A stretch of DNA of 64,000 nucleotides, taken from the NCBI GenBank assembly GCA_012295275.1, contig CM022678.1, forward strand, positions 18,019,637-18,083,636. Reading direction: 5' to 3'. Positions 49,668-60,789 of this stretch are shown piece after piece (within the stretch, counting starts at the first letter, position 1; every line of letters begins with the position of its first letter). A model generated the notes under the pieces. The model had not been told where the DNA came from. It was given only the letters and a program-made list of their open reading frames with translations, and did no database searches. Position numbers and translations under genes: made by a program. The stretch comes from Chrysomallon squamiferum (taxonomy: Eukaryota; Mollusca; Gastropoda; Neomphalida; Peltospiridae).

Positions 49668-49938
49668 AATAAGTTCTATATGTGTCTTGACTAATATTCC
49701 CTCCAATTTAAACATTTCTCCATGGCGACAGTTATTGTCTTAGTTCGTAATACGTTTCCTTTATTTACGTCATCAGATCTTGATTATTTTCAACTTCTGT
49801 TTTCAGTATCGGGAGTGGTGTAAAGATGTTGACAGAGGTGAACGGCCGGCAAAGCTGTTGGAGTCGTTGCGGTCTGCTTCAGACAGTGATGACGATGATC
49901 ACGCTTCATACACGGCCAGAAATGTAGGAGGTTCGTGA
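40556..49938 (+). CDS. CREBL2: CREBL2-like bZIP transcription factor, short isoform using an alternative last exon
   Basis: The same bZIP exon (ending AATTCC|GTAAGT, phase 0 at 43205) can splice instead to 49807-49938, acceptor TTTTCAG. That exon reads YREWCKDVDRGERPAKLLES, then an Asp-rich tail (SDSDDDDH) and a TGA. It is a second copy of the post-zipper CREBL2 segment (YKNWC in the long form, YKQWC in human). It gives a 157-residue protein, or 111 residues from ATG 43002, close to the human length. The two last exons start at homologous residues in the same phase, so they are mutually exclusive terminal exons, presumably chosen by poly(A) site versus splice choice. Neither can follow the other, because the first ends in a stop. 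Confidence 0.75.
41371..41440 (+). promoter_or_regulatory. Candidate promoter of the CREBL2-like gene
   Basis: A GATGACGTCGG CRE-like element (about 41373) is followed by GATATAAGTGG, a TATA-like sequence at about 41401. The stretch lies about 75 bp upstream of the exon at 41513 and is less AT-rich than its surroundings. A TSS here would skip the 40556 exon and favour initiation at ATG 43002. A CREB-type element in front of a CREB-related gene would allow autoregulation; this is speculative. Confidence 0.35.
42121..42187. repeat. (ATT)n microsatellite
   Basis: About 65 bp of ATT triplets in the CREBL2-like intron; a second run lies at 42836-42881. Confidence 0.93.
43206..45147 (+). other. 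Intron of the CREBL2-like gene
   Basis: Contains (AAT)n (43574-43622), (AT)n (43749-43786), AAATA-rich repeats (43870-44215), a patch of repeated AGTATCC-like words (about 44300-44530) and a TAG/TAA trinucleotide run (44760-44835). No coding exon is seen apart from the acceptor end. Confidence 0.7.
46471..46476 (+). terminator. Poly(A) signal AATAAA, long CREBL2-like isoform
   Basis: The first canonical AATAAA after the stop at 46179, about 290 bp downstream. Use of this site rather than read-through to 49807 would select the long isoform. Assigned by position and motif only. Confidence 0.45.
47149..47222. repeat. (GA)n microsatellite
   Basis: About 73 bp of perfect AG dinucleotides. Confidence 0.96.
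49590..49666. repeat. (CT)n microsatellite
   Basis: About 76 bp of CT dinucleotides roughly 140 bp upstream of the alternative CREBL2-like terminal exon, so it extends the pyrimidine-rich intron end. Confidence 0.95.
49807..49938 (+). CDS. Alternative CREBL2-like terminal exon
   Basis: Forty-four codons including the stop, phase 0, flanked by a pyrimidine-rich TTCTGTTTTCAG acceptor. It is homologous to the start of the 45148 exon over YxxWCxxVDxG and then diverges to an acidic tail. It lies 3.6 kb beyond the stop of the long isoform, with no gene between. Confidence 0.78.
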   Translation, partial: YREWCKDVDRGERPAKLLESLRSASDSDDDDHASYTARNVGGS

Positions 49939-50468
49939 CGTGTTAATTATGACGTAAAAGATGACGCAGAATAATAATTATAATAACAATAACAAAAACA
50001 AAAATCTTTTGATCTTTACGTAATCAGACTGGCTTTACGTAATTCATTTGAATGGTTACTCGGAATCAGATATCAATCATAGACACATTAGCTAATTACT
50101 GTTGACTGACTTTTGTTTCTAATTACGTCACAAAGTAGATTAAGTACATAAATTATAATTTTGATGCTTAACGCATTTATCGTTCTACAATAACCATTAA
50201 GAATAAATTTAAAAATTTTAATGAATTAAACAACGGTTTTCAATAATTATAAAGAAAATAACAAATTTTAAAAATGAAAATGAAGAAAAGGAAATCAAAT
50301 TAAAAAAAAAAGAAGAAGAAAAGAAAAGAAAAAGGAAAAAAAAAAAAAGGCAAACAATATAATTAAACGAAATATAGATAGATGAAAACAACAACAAAAA
50401 AGAAATAATATTAATAATAATCTAAAGAACTGTTTTGAATACAGAACTACTTCTCAGTTTGTCTGTCA

Positions 50469-50503
<35 letters not shown>

Positions 50504-50990
50504 ATATATATATATTGATAGTTAGGTAGTTAGTTAGTTTTATGGATTAAGCTCTTCCTTTCTTGATGCATTTTTGTCTACAGAACTTTTCTTCCCTACT
50601 GATCTGAATTTATTAAAATTTACCCCATTTTAACTGAATTTTTCAAAACACTTGTTTTGTGTTGTTGAAAAAAATCGCGTAGCAATCAAACTATGATTAT
50701 AATTATATCTCTCTGACATACACAGACAAAGTGACACACACACACAGACACACAACACACACATACATATATACTGGTGATAGTACAATCTGTGATGAAC
50801 TATACAAGGCTTATTACGGCTAATATTTGTACATGTGTGATATGTAAAAGAAATGTATATAATTGTATTTGTTAATCGTTGACAAATTCTTAATGTCTGA
50901 CTTTATTCCAGCAGAGTATTTGTGTTACGATGATTATAAATATTTTGTTGATTCATTGATATATGTATTAGTTGCAAATTAATGAGTATT

Positions 50991-51047
<57 letters not shown>

Positions 51048-52108
51048 AAGAAACAAAACGACAAAATGATAGAGTGAGTGACACAGAGATTCTGAAGGAG
51101 GTTTTCACAGATGAATAACAATAAAAATATATGAGAGGGAAAAGGAGAGAGAGGGAGAGATGCGAATGATAACAAGAAAGCTTATTATCTTGTTTTTGTC
51201 ATTGTGTTTGGCATGGGAAACAAGCAAATTGCTCATGAAACTATACAAATGATGTAAATAGGAAATGATTCAAAGCTGTTTCTGGTTTCAGCTTTCAGTT
51301 GTTGTATTTTTTTTTTAAATGTTTATTTTTACTCTGGTCTGGATTTTTGTCACAGTTCTGAAACACGTATATAATTTAGGGCAGAAATGGATCTTCTACT
51401 TTGATCTGTTGAATACTTTCATGTTGTAATGATTTTATTATTATTTGCTTGTATTATTGTTAATTAAAGGTTAATCTTTAAAGAATTATCCTTTACATAT
51501 TGACAATGTGTGTATATATTCAGTGGATTTTCCCAATGTTATTGTTTTGTTAAAATATGATTACTTGTATATAAAATTTTATCTGTTATAATTAACTGTA
51601 AATACTTTGTTATGCTGTTGATTTTGTTCCACTCTTCAGTATATGATATGTAAAAAAAAAAAAAAAAAAAAAAATGGCAAAAAAAAAAAATAATAAAAAA
51701 AAATATAATAACTGAATGCTTATATAAAAACACAGAGTAATAAGTACAAGAAGAAAAGGGCAAATATTTTTAAATGTTTTAATATGTATATTTTAGATAC
51801 TATTGCTGTTTCTTGTTTACTGTTTTACAATTTTAATTTAAAAATTTAAACAAATTTTGTTGTATATATTATTGTGTCTTATTTCCTGAAAATATTTTTT
51901 ATTTTGTTGATTTGGTTTGGTTTGTTTTAAAAATTCTCTTAATCACAGTTACGAATGGCAAATAAAAACAATGTTAAATAAGTAAATAAAAAGGCAAAAA
52001 AACAACAACTAAAAAAGAGAAAAAAGTTCATCCTTAAATACAATTTGGTATATTTAGATAAAAAATATAATATCTAATACTGCTGTTATAATTATAATTA
52101 TTGTTATC

Positions 52109-52154
<46 letters not shown>

Positions 52155-52176
52155 TGTATTTATTTATTTAAATGAT

Positions 52177-52215
<39 letters not shown>

Positions 52216-53838
52216 TTATTTATTTATTTTATTTATTTATTTATTTAAATGATTTATTGATTTATTTACTGATTTATTTATTTATTTTTGTTTTAATAAC
52301 ATATCTAAATTTGTGTGTGCTTTTGTCAGAAAACAGTTCAAGCACGCTTGACGTGGTTTTTTTCTTGTCCTATCACCAGTTCAAAATTTTGTGCATTATT
52401 ATTAATTAAAGTTTAAAATATTTTAAACTATGCTTTGAAATGATGAAAGATTCCCGGTGATAATTTATTACAGATAATAATTTGTTCTTTTCTTCATCAT
52501 TTTTCAATCAGTTCAGTTTTAATATCACACGTGTCCATCCAGAAGTCTGCTAGTATGTTTGTGTCATCTTCAAATGTATATGGCTACACTAACAAAAAAA
52601 TAAATAAATAAAAGGTTAAAAATTATTATTTGTTGTTAGTGGTTTTTAAATTATAACGTGTGTGTGTGTGTGTGTGTGATACAAACTAATTATGATGATG
52701 ATGATGAAGATGCTACTTTACTACTGCTACTACCACAATAATTCTTCTTCTTCTTCTTCTGATACTTTATGATTAAAAATTATTAAAATAATAAAAGGAA
52801 TGACATGAAGAAAAAGAAAATGCATTTTAATATTCTTAAAAAACTCAAATACTGGACAAAGTGTTAACGGTATTTTAAAAACAAACTACTAACACATTTC
52901 TCGTTTTATTCTCAAATACTGGATAAAGTAGATTTGTCATGTAATATTCAGTTTGTTATACGTGTACAGCAGAAACACACATCACAGCAGAATGCAATGG
53001 AAGGTGACCATAAATGACTATAAGAAAATACACCACTGTGAAAACAAAACGTTTACTAGAGATAATACGGTACAGCCTATTTTAATATCACACAACGAAC
53101 AAAAATGTTTCAAAATTTCACGTTTATCGACGTCAGAGGCAGTGTTATGGTTCAGTGATTATTAAAGTGATATTCATTCAAAAAAAAAAAAAAAAAAAAA
53201 AAATAATAAAAAAATAATAATAATAATAAATAAAAATATAATGACACCCATTTGTATTTTTTTTTTTTCTCTTTAGTTTTAAAAGTTTTACATTTATGAT
53301 ATGAATGTACGTATAGTTATTTTAGTTCTAAATGCTGTTTAAATCAATTCCATATACTCTACTTCACCTGAATAATAATATATATATATATATATATTAA
53401 CACAGAATAAAAATGAGAAGATAAATGAGTGGCTGACTACATTTCTGACCCTATTTCTCGTGTTTTTGCAATGAAGATGTAAATAAACAATAAATAAATA
53501 AAGGCTAAAACTGCATATATATATATATATATGACTTCTACAAAATGTATTAATTTTATTTGCAATTTGTTTTGTTAAAATATATTTATTTATTTATTTA
53601 TTTATTTATTTATATCTTTCTGTCTATGTTTCTTTCTTTATTAATTAATTTATTTGCTTGTTTGTTAGTTTATTTATTTATATATAGATTTCTTTATTTG
53701 CTTATTTATTTATTTATTTATTTATTTTTTTACATCTCTTTCTTAATTAATTAATTCATTTGTTTATTTATCTGTTTGTTTGTTTGTTTATTTACTTGTT
53801 TATTGTGTGTAGGAGAGATAACTGTGTGTACGTGTTGT
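49939..53838. other. Intergenic region between the CREBL2-like gene and the RING pair
   Basis: AT-rich sequence with a (TA)n palindrome (50471-50517), (CT)n at 50995-51044, ATTT repeats (52110-52290 and 53580-53790) and poly-A tracts. The short frame at 52953-53165 has no family resemblance. No gene is supported. Confidence 0.6.
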
Positions 53839-56441
53839 TTATACAAAAGTCATGGAATTCACTTCATCTCTCATCTCGGGCGCCTCCCTGTCTACATCCG
53901 AACAGGCAGCGTCATCAGCAGCCGTCGTTCTAACAGCCACACAGCCATCACTGACAGACGTCCCGTCTGCGACGACAACAGCTACTGTTGCCGCATTTGC
54001 TGTTTCCATCCTGGAAGCGTCAGCAGAGGAGTTATCTCCCCTCCCGCACGGTCGCCTGCTTCCGCAGCACAGTCGTCTGCTGCCGGAGGACGTTCGTCTG
54101 GTTCCGCCACTCCCGCCTCGGCCCGCTCTTTCGCACGCCATGTCGGGATTGGAGGTCTTGTTCGAGCGTCTTGCCACACTCAGCAGTTCTCCGTCGTACA
54201 TCGCTCTGGCCTCGCGGTAGCTGTCTCTGTCCACGATCGCCCAGATCGCCGCGCCGTCCGTAGCGCTGCCCGTCCGTCTGTGTCCGCAGCCGACCGGCCG
54301 GCCAGCTCTACTGCTGACTCTTTGTCCACCGCCAACAGCAGCAGCAGCAGCAGCAGCAGCTGTTCTCGTTGGACTGGTGCTCTTCGTCACGCGTTCAGCA
54401 ACTGCATCGGCGTCGTCTTCGTTTTCTCTTTCTTGTCGACACGTGTCCGATTCCACGCCGCTGTTTTGTGCGTTTCTGTTGTCTGTGGTCATCTTGTGGT
54501 CAGTTTCGTTCACCGCTGGAGGTGCACGTCTGCAGTCTTCTGAATCAGACTCGTTGTCGTTGACGTCTGCGCCGTCAGTGACCGCTGTCACGAGGTCGAC
54601 AGCTCCGCCCGCGTAACCCGTTCGTCTGCATTCGCCACTTCGTCTGCAGCCGTGACATCGTGTTCGGTCCGCTATTTTCGCAGCCCCAGTCGTCTCTTTA
54701 CTAACAGCGGTGTCTGCATTCCCAGCGCAGACCATTTCCTCACTGGCAGGGGAAACTATCTCTTTATGACCAGAAGCGATCAGTTCCTTGTTGACAGCGT
54801 CGGCTATGGCTTCGTTGGCGACGTTTTTTATTTGTTTGCTCCTGGCTGCGTTCATGTCCTCGTCATCAGCACTGGCTCTTTCTGCAGCGTCACCTCGCCT
54901 CCCGCTTTTAGAATGTCGCTTGCCACGGGCAGCACACGACCTGTCGTGACGTACGCACAACAATCCACGACACCCACGAGTCCCGCTTTCTCCGACGACA
55001 TCTTCCTCGTCTCTGTCGAGGACGTCTGCGCTGTCGGGAAACCCTGCGGCAGCTCCACGTCTCGCGCCTGTCGCAGTCCGCCTGTCGAAGTCCCAGAATC
55101 CCCTGTCGGGACTCGAGCTGGTGGTCCTCGCGTTGTTCCTCCTCCTCCTCGCCGCTCTGAACGCTCGTCTGTGTCTGCCGTCTGCCGCTATGTCTCCGCC
55201 CGCAGTCGTCCTCGCCACGTGACCGAACCTCGGCCTGCACGCGACGTCAGAGACAGCGACAGAGACGTCGCTCGTCGCCTGCTTGCTCGCCCCTGACGCC
55301 TCCGTGTCGACGCTGCTGCTGCCGCTGCAGGAGATGTCGCCGCAGGCCGTCGTCTCGCCCCCGTCGTGTGCGATCCTGAACGGACCGAACACCCGAGCAG
55401 CGACGTCCACGGCATGTCCGCTGGCGCCCGGCGACTCCGCGTCCACGCTGCTAGACGCGTCCCGGCTCCACGCGGCTCTCAGGCAGCCCGACGTTCTTCT
55501 GCTGCGACTGGACACGCGTCTTGCAGGCCCGGGCACGTCTCTCACGTCTCTGTCTCTGCGGCACGACGTCCTCTCCGTGTCCAGCGCCGCCGCCCGGTTG
55601 AGCATCACCTCGTCGAGGATGTTGTCCGCGTCGGACAGGATTTCGTCCCCACGATGATGAGCTCCTGAATCTCCTCCAGGAGCTGGCTCCCCGCCATCAG
55701 CAGCTCGTCCGCCCGCCCGTAGTTCAGCACCTGTCTGTCCGCGCTCGGACTGGCCCGGTCCGGCCCCGCCCTCGCTGACCACCGGTCAAACGAACGCGGC
55801 TGGCGTCGCTCCAGCAGTCGGTAGATGTTGCACTCCGACGCCGCCTTCCAGACGTCGTCAGCGGAGGCGGACGGCGACAACGACGACACGAACCTCTCTC
55901 GAGAGAGTCTCCGCACCGCTGACGTCGTCAGGTGATTCGAGCTTCTGTCGACGTCGTCGTGCGGAAGAAGCAAGGGCGTCTCAACACACGCACCACCAGC
56001 CTCCCGTTCTTCTTCTTCTCCTTCGTCGTCGTCGTCGTCTTCTGCTGACGACAATGCTGTTGTTACAGCTGTTGCCAGCTCGGTGACGGCGTCAGACGTG
56101 TTCTCTGCTGCTTCGTGCGGATGCTCCGCGATGGCGCCTTCGTCATCGCTGTCAATTTCCTCGATGTCTTCGACCTGCGTTGTGGTCGACAGCGCTGCTG
56201 TTACAGAATTCTGAAACACAACGACTGCTACATTATTCTCACACAACGTACGTTTTACAGAGATTAAAGATAATAATGAAAGTAAAATACGTAAATAAGA
56301 GAGTAAGCAAGTAGGTAAATAAGTCAAAATATAAAAGTTACGTTGAAGTGATGTCTTTGAATAAAGTATTTTACTTAAATAAATGTAAGTAGATAACTAG
56401 ACAAATATAATAAATAAATAAAAATATAAATAAATACATTT

Positions 56442-56504
<63 letters not shown>

Positions 56505-57180
56505 TATGATGATGATGATGAAAATTATAAAGATTATTGGCACATATACACTATCCGCTTTTTTCTTCTTTTTTCAAAATGTAAACATCTGTGTATTTTT
56601 TAATGTGGTTGTGTATATTTTTAGTGTATATATGTATTTGTAAATATGTGTATGTGTATATATATGCATTATATAAATGTGCAAATATGCGTTTCTGCGT
56701 CTCTATGTGTATTGTAATGGGCATAATTAGAATAATTCGAGCTATAACCAAGATCTTTGATGATGATGATGATTACAATGATGCTGCTACTGTTGCTGAT
56801 GATGATAATACGGATAATGAGTATCATCATAAACAGAATGATAATAAATTATATACCAGATCGAGATTTTCTGACGACTCTTCTGAGTCTTGCCCTATCG
56901 ACTTCGCCATCTTTCTGTAAACCTCAACAAGTTTCGACAGTTTAAAGTCTACAGGAAACGAGTCTACACCCGTTGACGGTAAATCGAATATTCGTCTACA
57001 TTCCGGACAGCTGATGAACGTTGTGTTGCCGACGACGTCCCAGGCGTTGGGAGCGGAACGACGTTCTATCGACATCAGACATCTACGACAGTACGAATGT
57101 CCGCAGCCGAGTCTGAGCGGGTTAGAGAAGAGTTCCATGCAGACAGGACAAGTTAGTTCCCCTTTCAAATCTCTGTCCAT
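53839..57180 (-). CDS. RING-finger (TRIM-like N-terminus) E3 ligase candidate, left paralog, long low-complexity tail
   Basis: Exon 57180-56857 (108 codons, phase-0 donor CTG|GTATAT) splices to 56210-53839 (acceptor TTTCAG), giving about 898 residues once one base is restored at 55647-55650. The first exon encodes a C3HC4 [21 protein letters not shown], a 23-residue loop, CPECRR, then the TRIM-like [20 protein letters not shown]. No B-box, NHL or SPRY domain follows. The second exon is acidic (EEIDSDDEG, a D/E run), then contains ERFVSSL, W, NIYRLLERR motifs shared with the paralog to the right. It then becomes a long Arg/Ala/Asp/Thr-rich tail including a poly-Ala tract, probably disordered. 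RING proteins recruit E2 enzymes for ubiquitin transfer; the substrate is unknown. The second exon is strongly GC- and CpG-rich, unlike the rest of the window. Confidence 0.8.
55647..55650 (-). other. Apparent one-base frame break (G run on the minus strand) in the left RING gene
   Basis: The frame reading LLMAGSQLLEEIQELIIVG is followed, in the -1 frame, by DEILSDADNILDEVMLNRAA. The unshifted frame stops at 55605. Restoring one G makes the second exon 2373 nt, exactly 791 codons with its natural stop. The local context GTG GGG AC resembles the break at 8159-8162 (ACG GGG AT). Confidence 0.75.
56441..56502. repeat. (AAT)n microsatellite in the left RING intron
   Basis: About 60 bp of AAT triplets followed by GAT triplets, inside the 56211-56856 intron. 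That intron otherwise holds only AT-rich sequence and TATG-type repeats. Confidence 0.93.
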
Positions 57181-57222
57181 CTTTCTTTCCCTTTCTTTCG
57201 TTTTTAGCTGAATAATAATAAT

Positions 57223-57297
<75 letters not shown>

Positions 57298-57366
57298 GAC
57301 AACAACGACAACAATATTAATAACACTACCACAACTAGTACTAGTACTACTTCTACTTCTACTACA

Positions 57367-57404
<38 letters not shown>

Positions 57405-57480
57405 TGATGATGATGATGATGATTATGATGATAATGATGATGGTGGTGGTGAAATCATAATATATTTTTGGGAGGAAAAA
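57181..57480 (-). other. 5' untranslated bases and intron end of the left RING gene, triplet repeats
   Basis: An acceptor TTCAG|CTAAAAACG (exon from 57207) lies just upstream of the ATG, so the gene has an upstream untranslated exon. The intron end is packed with (AAC)n, (AAT)n and (GAT)n trinucleotide runs. Confidence 0.6.
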
Positions 57481-57776
57481 CAAGGAAAAAAAGAAAAAGA
57501 AAAAAGATAAAAGATACCATTTTCTGTTCGTCACAAAATATATTTTTTACCTACCTCCTGCCCACTAATCCAACCCCCCTATTGATTTTACCTACAAATA
57601 AAAATAATTATAACATCGATCACTAATTAAAACAGTTTGACGTCACGCTGTTTCCCTAATCATGATCCACTAATCATATTCATCTATAACTGAACCTAAG
57701 AACTTCTTGCAGGAAATTACCATATTAACATAAGATTATAAAATGAATTAATTAATTTCTTAAATATAATTCTTAC

Positions 57777-57880
57777 CACTATAAGAAATAAAAAGTCAAA
57801 TATTCAGTCTCGTTCGCGTAACCGTCGTTTTATTATTTATTTACTGTTTTTAGCTCCGACATGAAATCATGACGTCATGA
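57777..57880 (-). promoter_or_regulatory. Candidate promoter and untranslated first exon of the left RING gene
   Basis: A good minus-strand donor (TAGTG|GTAAGAATT, exon end 57777) can pair with the acceptor at 57207. About 90 bp upstream of it is the palindrome ATCATGACGTCATGA, containing a perfect CRE octamer (57870-57877). A second CRE lies at 57638-57645, inside the resulting intron. Start-site position is not determined. Confidence 0.4.
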
Positions 57881-58162
57881 GACACTTAGCAAGCTTTTTC
57901 GGAAAATCTCGCCTAATTTTCCGAAATATTCCGAAGGATACTTCGGACAACAGTTAAAAACACAGAGGTTTAACCAGCGTTTTATCTATGGTCTTGTTAA
58001 CTACTTAAATTAATATTCCAGCTGTAAATAATTGTAATAATCCACACACAGAGATACAGAGATAGAGAAAAAAAATAATAATAGGGAAAAAGTGGAATAT
58101 AAAATAGTAAATAAATAGAGTGAATAAAAAAAAAATAATAATAAAAAAAATAAATAAATAAA

Positions 58163-58234
<72 letters not shown>

Positions 58235-59008
58235 GAACAACTCAGTTTTCATATTTCTTTATTTTTTTGTAAGCCAATTTAAAATTTTAATTATTATTAT
58301 TATTATTATTATTATTATTGTTGAATTAATGCCATTTTTATCTTAAACATCACTCAAACACACACACTCCCAGCCCATAATAATAGTGCCTTTGTTTTCA
58401 GAATAAATGCACTCACCATTCTTCATATTCATACAACAAAGACAAAAACAAACAAGTAATAAACAAAATAAGTTTATTGAACTCAAAAATGAACTGTTAT
58501 ATCACAAGAGGAAGACAAGCAGACAGATACTGAATACTTAATTGTCATTTGTTTTATAATCAACATCGAAAAGTTAAACAATATTAGCTTTTAATTTACC
58601 AAAATAAATTTAAAAAAGAGAAATTTAAATATATTTGTAATAAGAAAAGTAAGCATTGGGGAATGTAATATTTAATATTTTCATATAATTTAATAATAAA
58701 AACAATGTAACTATATTTGTCAAAAGAAAAATCAGAAACGAGAAAATACAAAATGATTTTTTTTTTTGATTTATTACAAACACAGGGAATGGCTAAAGGA
58801 AATGACATTATTTTTTCACATAATGTCAGAGTAAAAAGAAAATAACTGTTTGATGTATTAAATATTACAAGAGTAATAAATCAGTTGCATATTTATTGCA
58901 TTTTTGAAACGCGAATTCGTTCAAAACATAAAAGTAACGTTGAAATGATATCTTTGAACAATGTATTTTACTTAAATAAATGTAAATATATTTACAAAAC
59001 AGAAATAA

Positions 59009-59043
<35 letters not shown>

Positions 59044-59243
59044 TAATAATAATAAAAATAATAAAAATAAACAACACAGCAACAAAACGAAACACAAAAA
59101 AAAAAAAAAAAAAAAAAATAATATTAATTAAAAAAAAAGCCATTGTTATCACAAAATAAACAGTAGTAATTAAGTCCTGAAATTGGGTAAGGTACGGAAA
59201 TGCGTGAATTCTTCCGTGGTATTTTTTTTTTTTTTTTTTTTTA
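57881..59243. other. Spacer between the two RING genes
   Basis: Contains (AAT)n runs (58160-58224, 58290-58320, 59010-59060), poly-A/T runs and AT-rich sequence. It should include the 3' UTR of the right RING gene (downstream of the stop at 59244). No coding exon is seen. Confidence 0.65.
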
Positions 59244-60731
59244 TCACTGAAGAACTTCATCATCGTCTCTTGGTGAAGTTTTCCTGTTAACATTAACTCT
59301 GTGATGTGTTAAAAGTTCGTCATCCGAATCGTTAACGTCCGGCAATTCATCTGCGGAAAGTGACGAAGATGATGAAACGAAAATAGAAAATAAAGATCGC
59401 TTCTTTTTCTTCCGATTACCTGCGACCTTTTTTTCTGACCTCTGACACGGGTCACGCGTAGATGATGATGATGATACCTCACCGTGACGTCTGCTTGTTG
59501 TGACGTCAGCAGTGTCTGCTCCTAAACACGTCTGCGTTTGCCCGGTCTGCGAAGATGAAGCTGTAGCAGCAGCAGAATTTTCTAATACAGACCCATCTAC
59601 ATCAACAACAACCATTTCGTCGTCAGATACGTCTACGTGACCAGTCCTCCGCGTTTCCATGGCACCACCATCTGCTACTCGTTCAGCATTACTTTGATTC
59701 CTATCCTGATCCGGCCTGGTTTCTGAATTAGCATTTAATTCAGATCTAGGTCTAGTCACACCATCATCACCACCACCACCACCACCAATAGGACGAGGAT
59801 TACTACCACTACGACCGGCTGTATCAGAATGTCCAGACGCCATTCTTCCACTTAAAGGCAGTTCGCTTCTTTCAGGCGCTCGGTAAAGATTACCGTCTGA
59901 AGAAGAACTCGACGAAGTCTTCCAAGTATCGTCGTTGTCGTCGTCGTCGGACGATGATGACAACGACAGCAGTGAAGAGACGAATTTCATAAACTTGTTT
60001 TTACGACGTCGTGGTCGTCGTCGTTCTTTCGTTCCTTCCCGCTGCTCGCTGGTGTCGGGACTGGTGTCGCTGGGATTAGAAAGTCGTCTGCTCTCTTCCC
60101 TGGCTAATCGTCTGGCTCTGCGTCTCACTGACGTCAGCTGCTGACTCAATGCTGCGTCATTCACGCCCTCCAATCTCCGACTAGCTGCCTCTGAAGTTCT
60201 GACTGAGTCCAGAGACTCAGAACCGGGAATGATTTGATGCGCATTTAACTGTTCCTCGTGTTGTATGCCTGAAATGGCTGCCGAGTCTAGTCCAGTTTCT
60301 GTTGCTGCCGACTCTAGTCTAGTTTCTGTTGCTGCCGTGTCTAGTCTAGTTTCTGCTGCTGCTATTACTGCCTGCGATTCCTGAAAGAAAATTAAAACTG
60401 TCATGAGATATAGATATATAATACATGTGTGTATGTGTTCTTGTTCTTCTTATTGTTTATGAGAAAAGATGAAATTACTGGTATATACAACCAAATGTTT
60501 TTAGCTAAGGTATTTCAGTACATTTCTGCTTCATTTGAATCGCTTGTGGTGGTTAATTTAAGAAATAGAAATAATGCAATTTCATTCCAGTATAGCTTAG
60601 AATTCTTTCTTCTTTTCCTTTCTTTCTTTCTTTCTTTTTTAAACAACAATACTCTACGATCAAAAATCAAGTTGTTTTCGACTAAGAGAGCCTACAGAAC
60701 ATAAAAGTCAATTCTTCGTCATCTTATTTAC

Positions 60732-60789
<58 letters not shown>

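Larger units (their letters stand above)
46180..49806 (+). other. 3' UTR of the long CREBL2-like isoform and intron to the alternative last exon
   Basis: After the stop at 46179 the sequence is AT-rich with AATAAA signals (first at 46471), (ATT)n at 46570-46626, (GA)n, and poly-A/AAT runs at 48895-49225. No ORF with protein-like composition appears. It is the intron when the 49807 exon is used. Confidence 0.6.

Noticed and set aside
52953-53165. 70-codon ORF near the end of the AT-rich intergenic region
   Set aside because: It looks superficially protein-like but has no recognised motif and no splice partners.
53776-54543. 255-codon plus-strand ORF opposite the left RING gene
   Set aside because: It is the antisense shadow of the GC-rich minus-strand exon, whose few stops keep several opposite frames open. 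Its start falls in ATTT-repeat DNA and it has no domain resemblance. The same applies to plus ORFs at 54652-55296 and 55283-55657.
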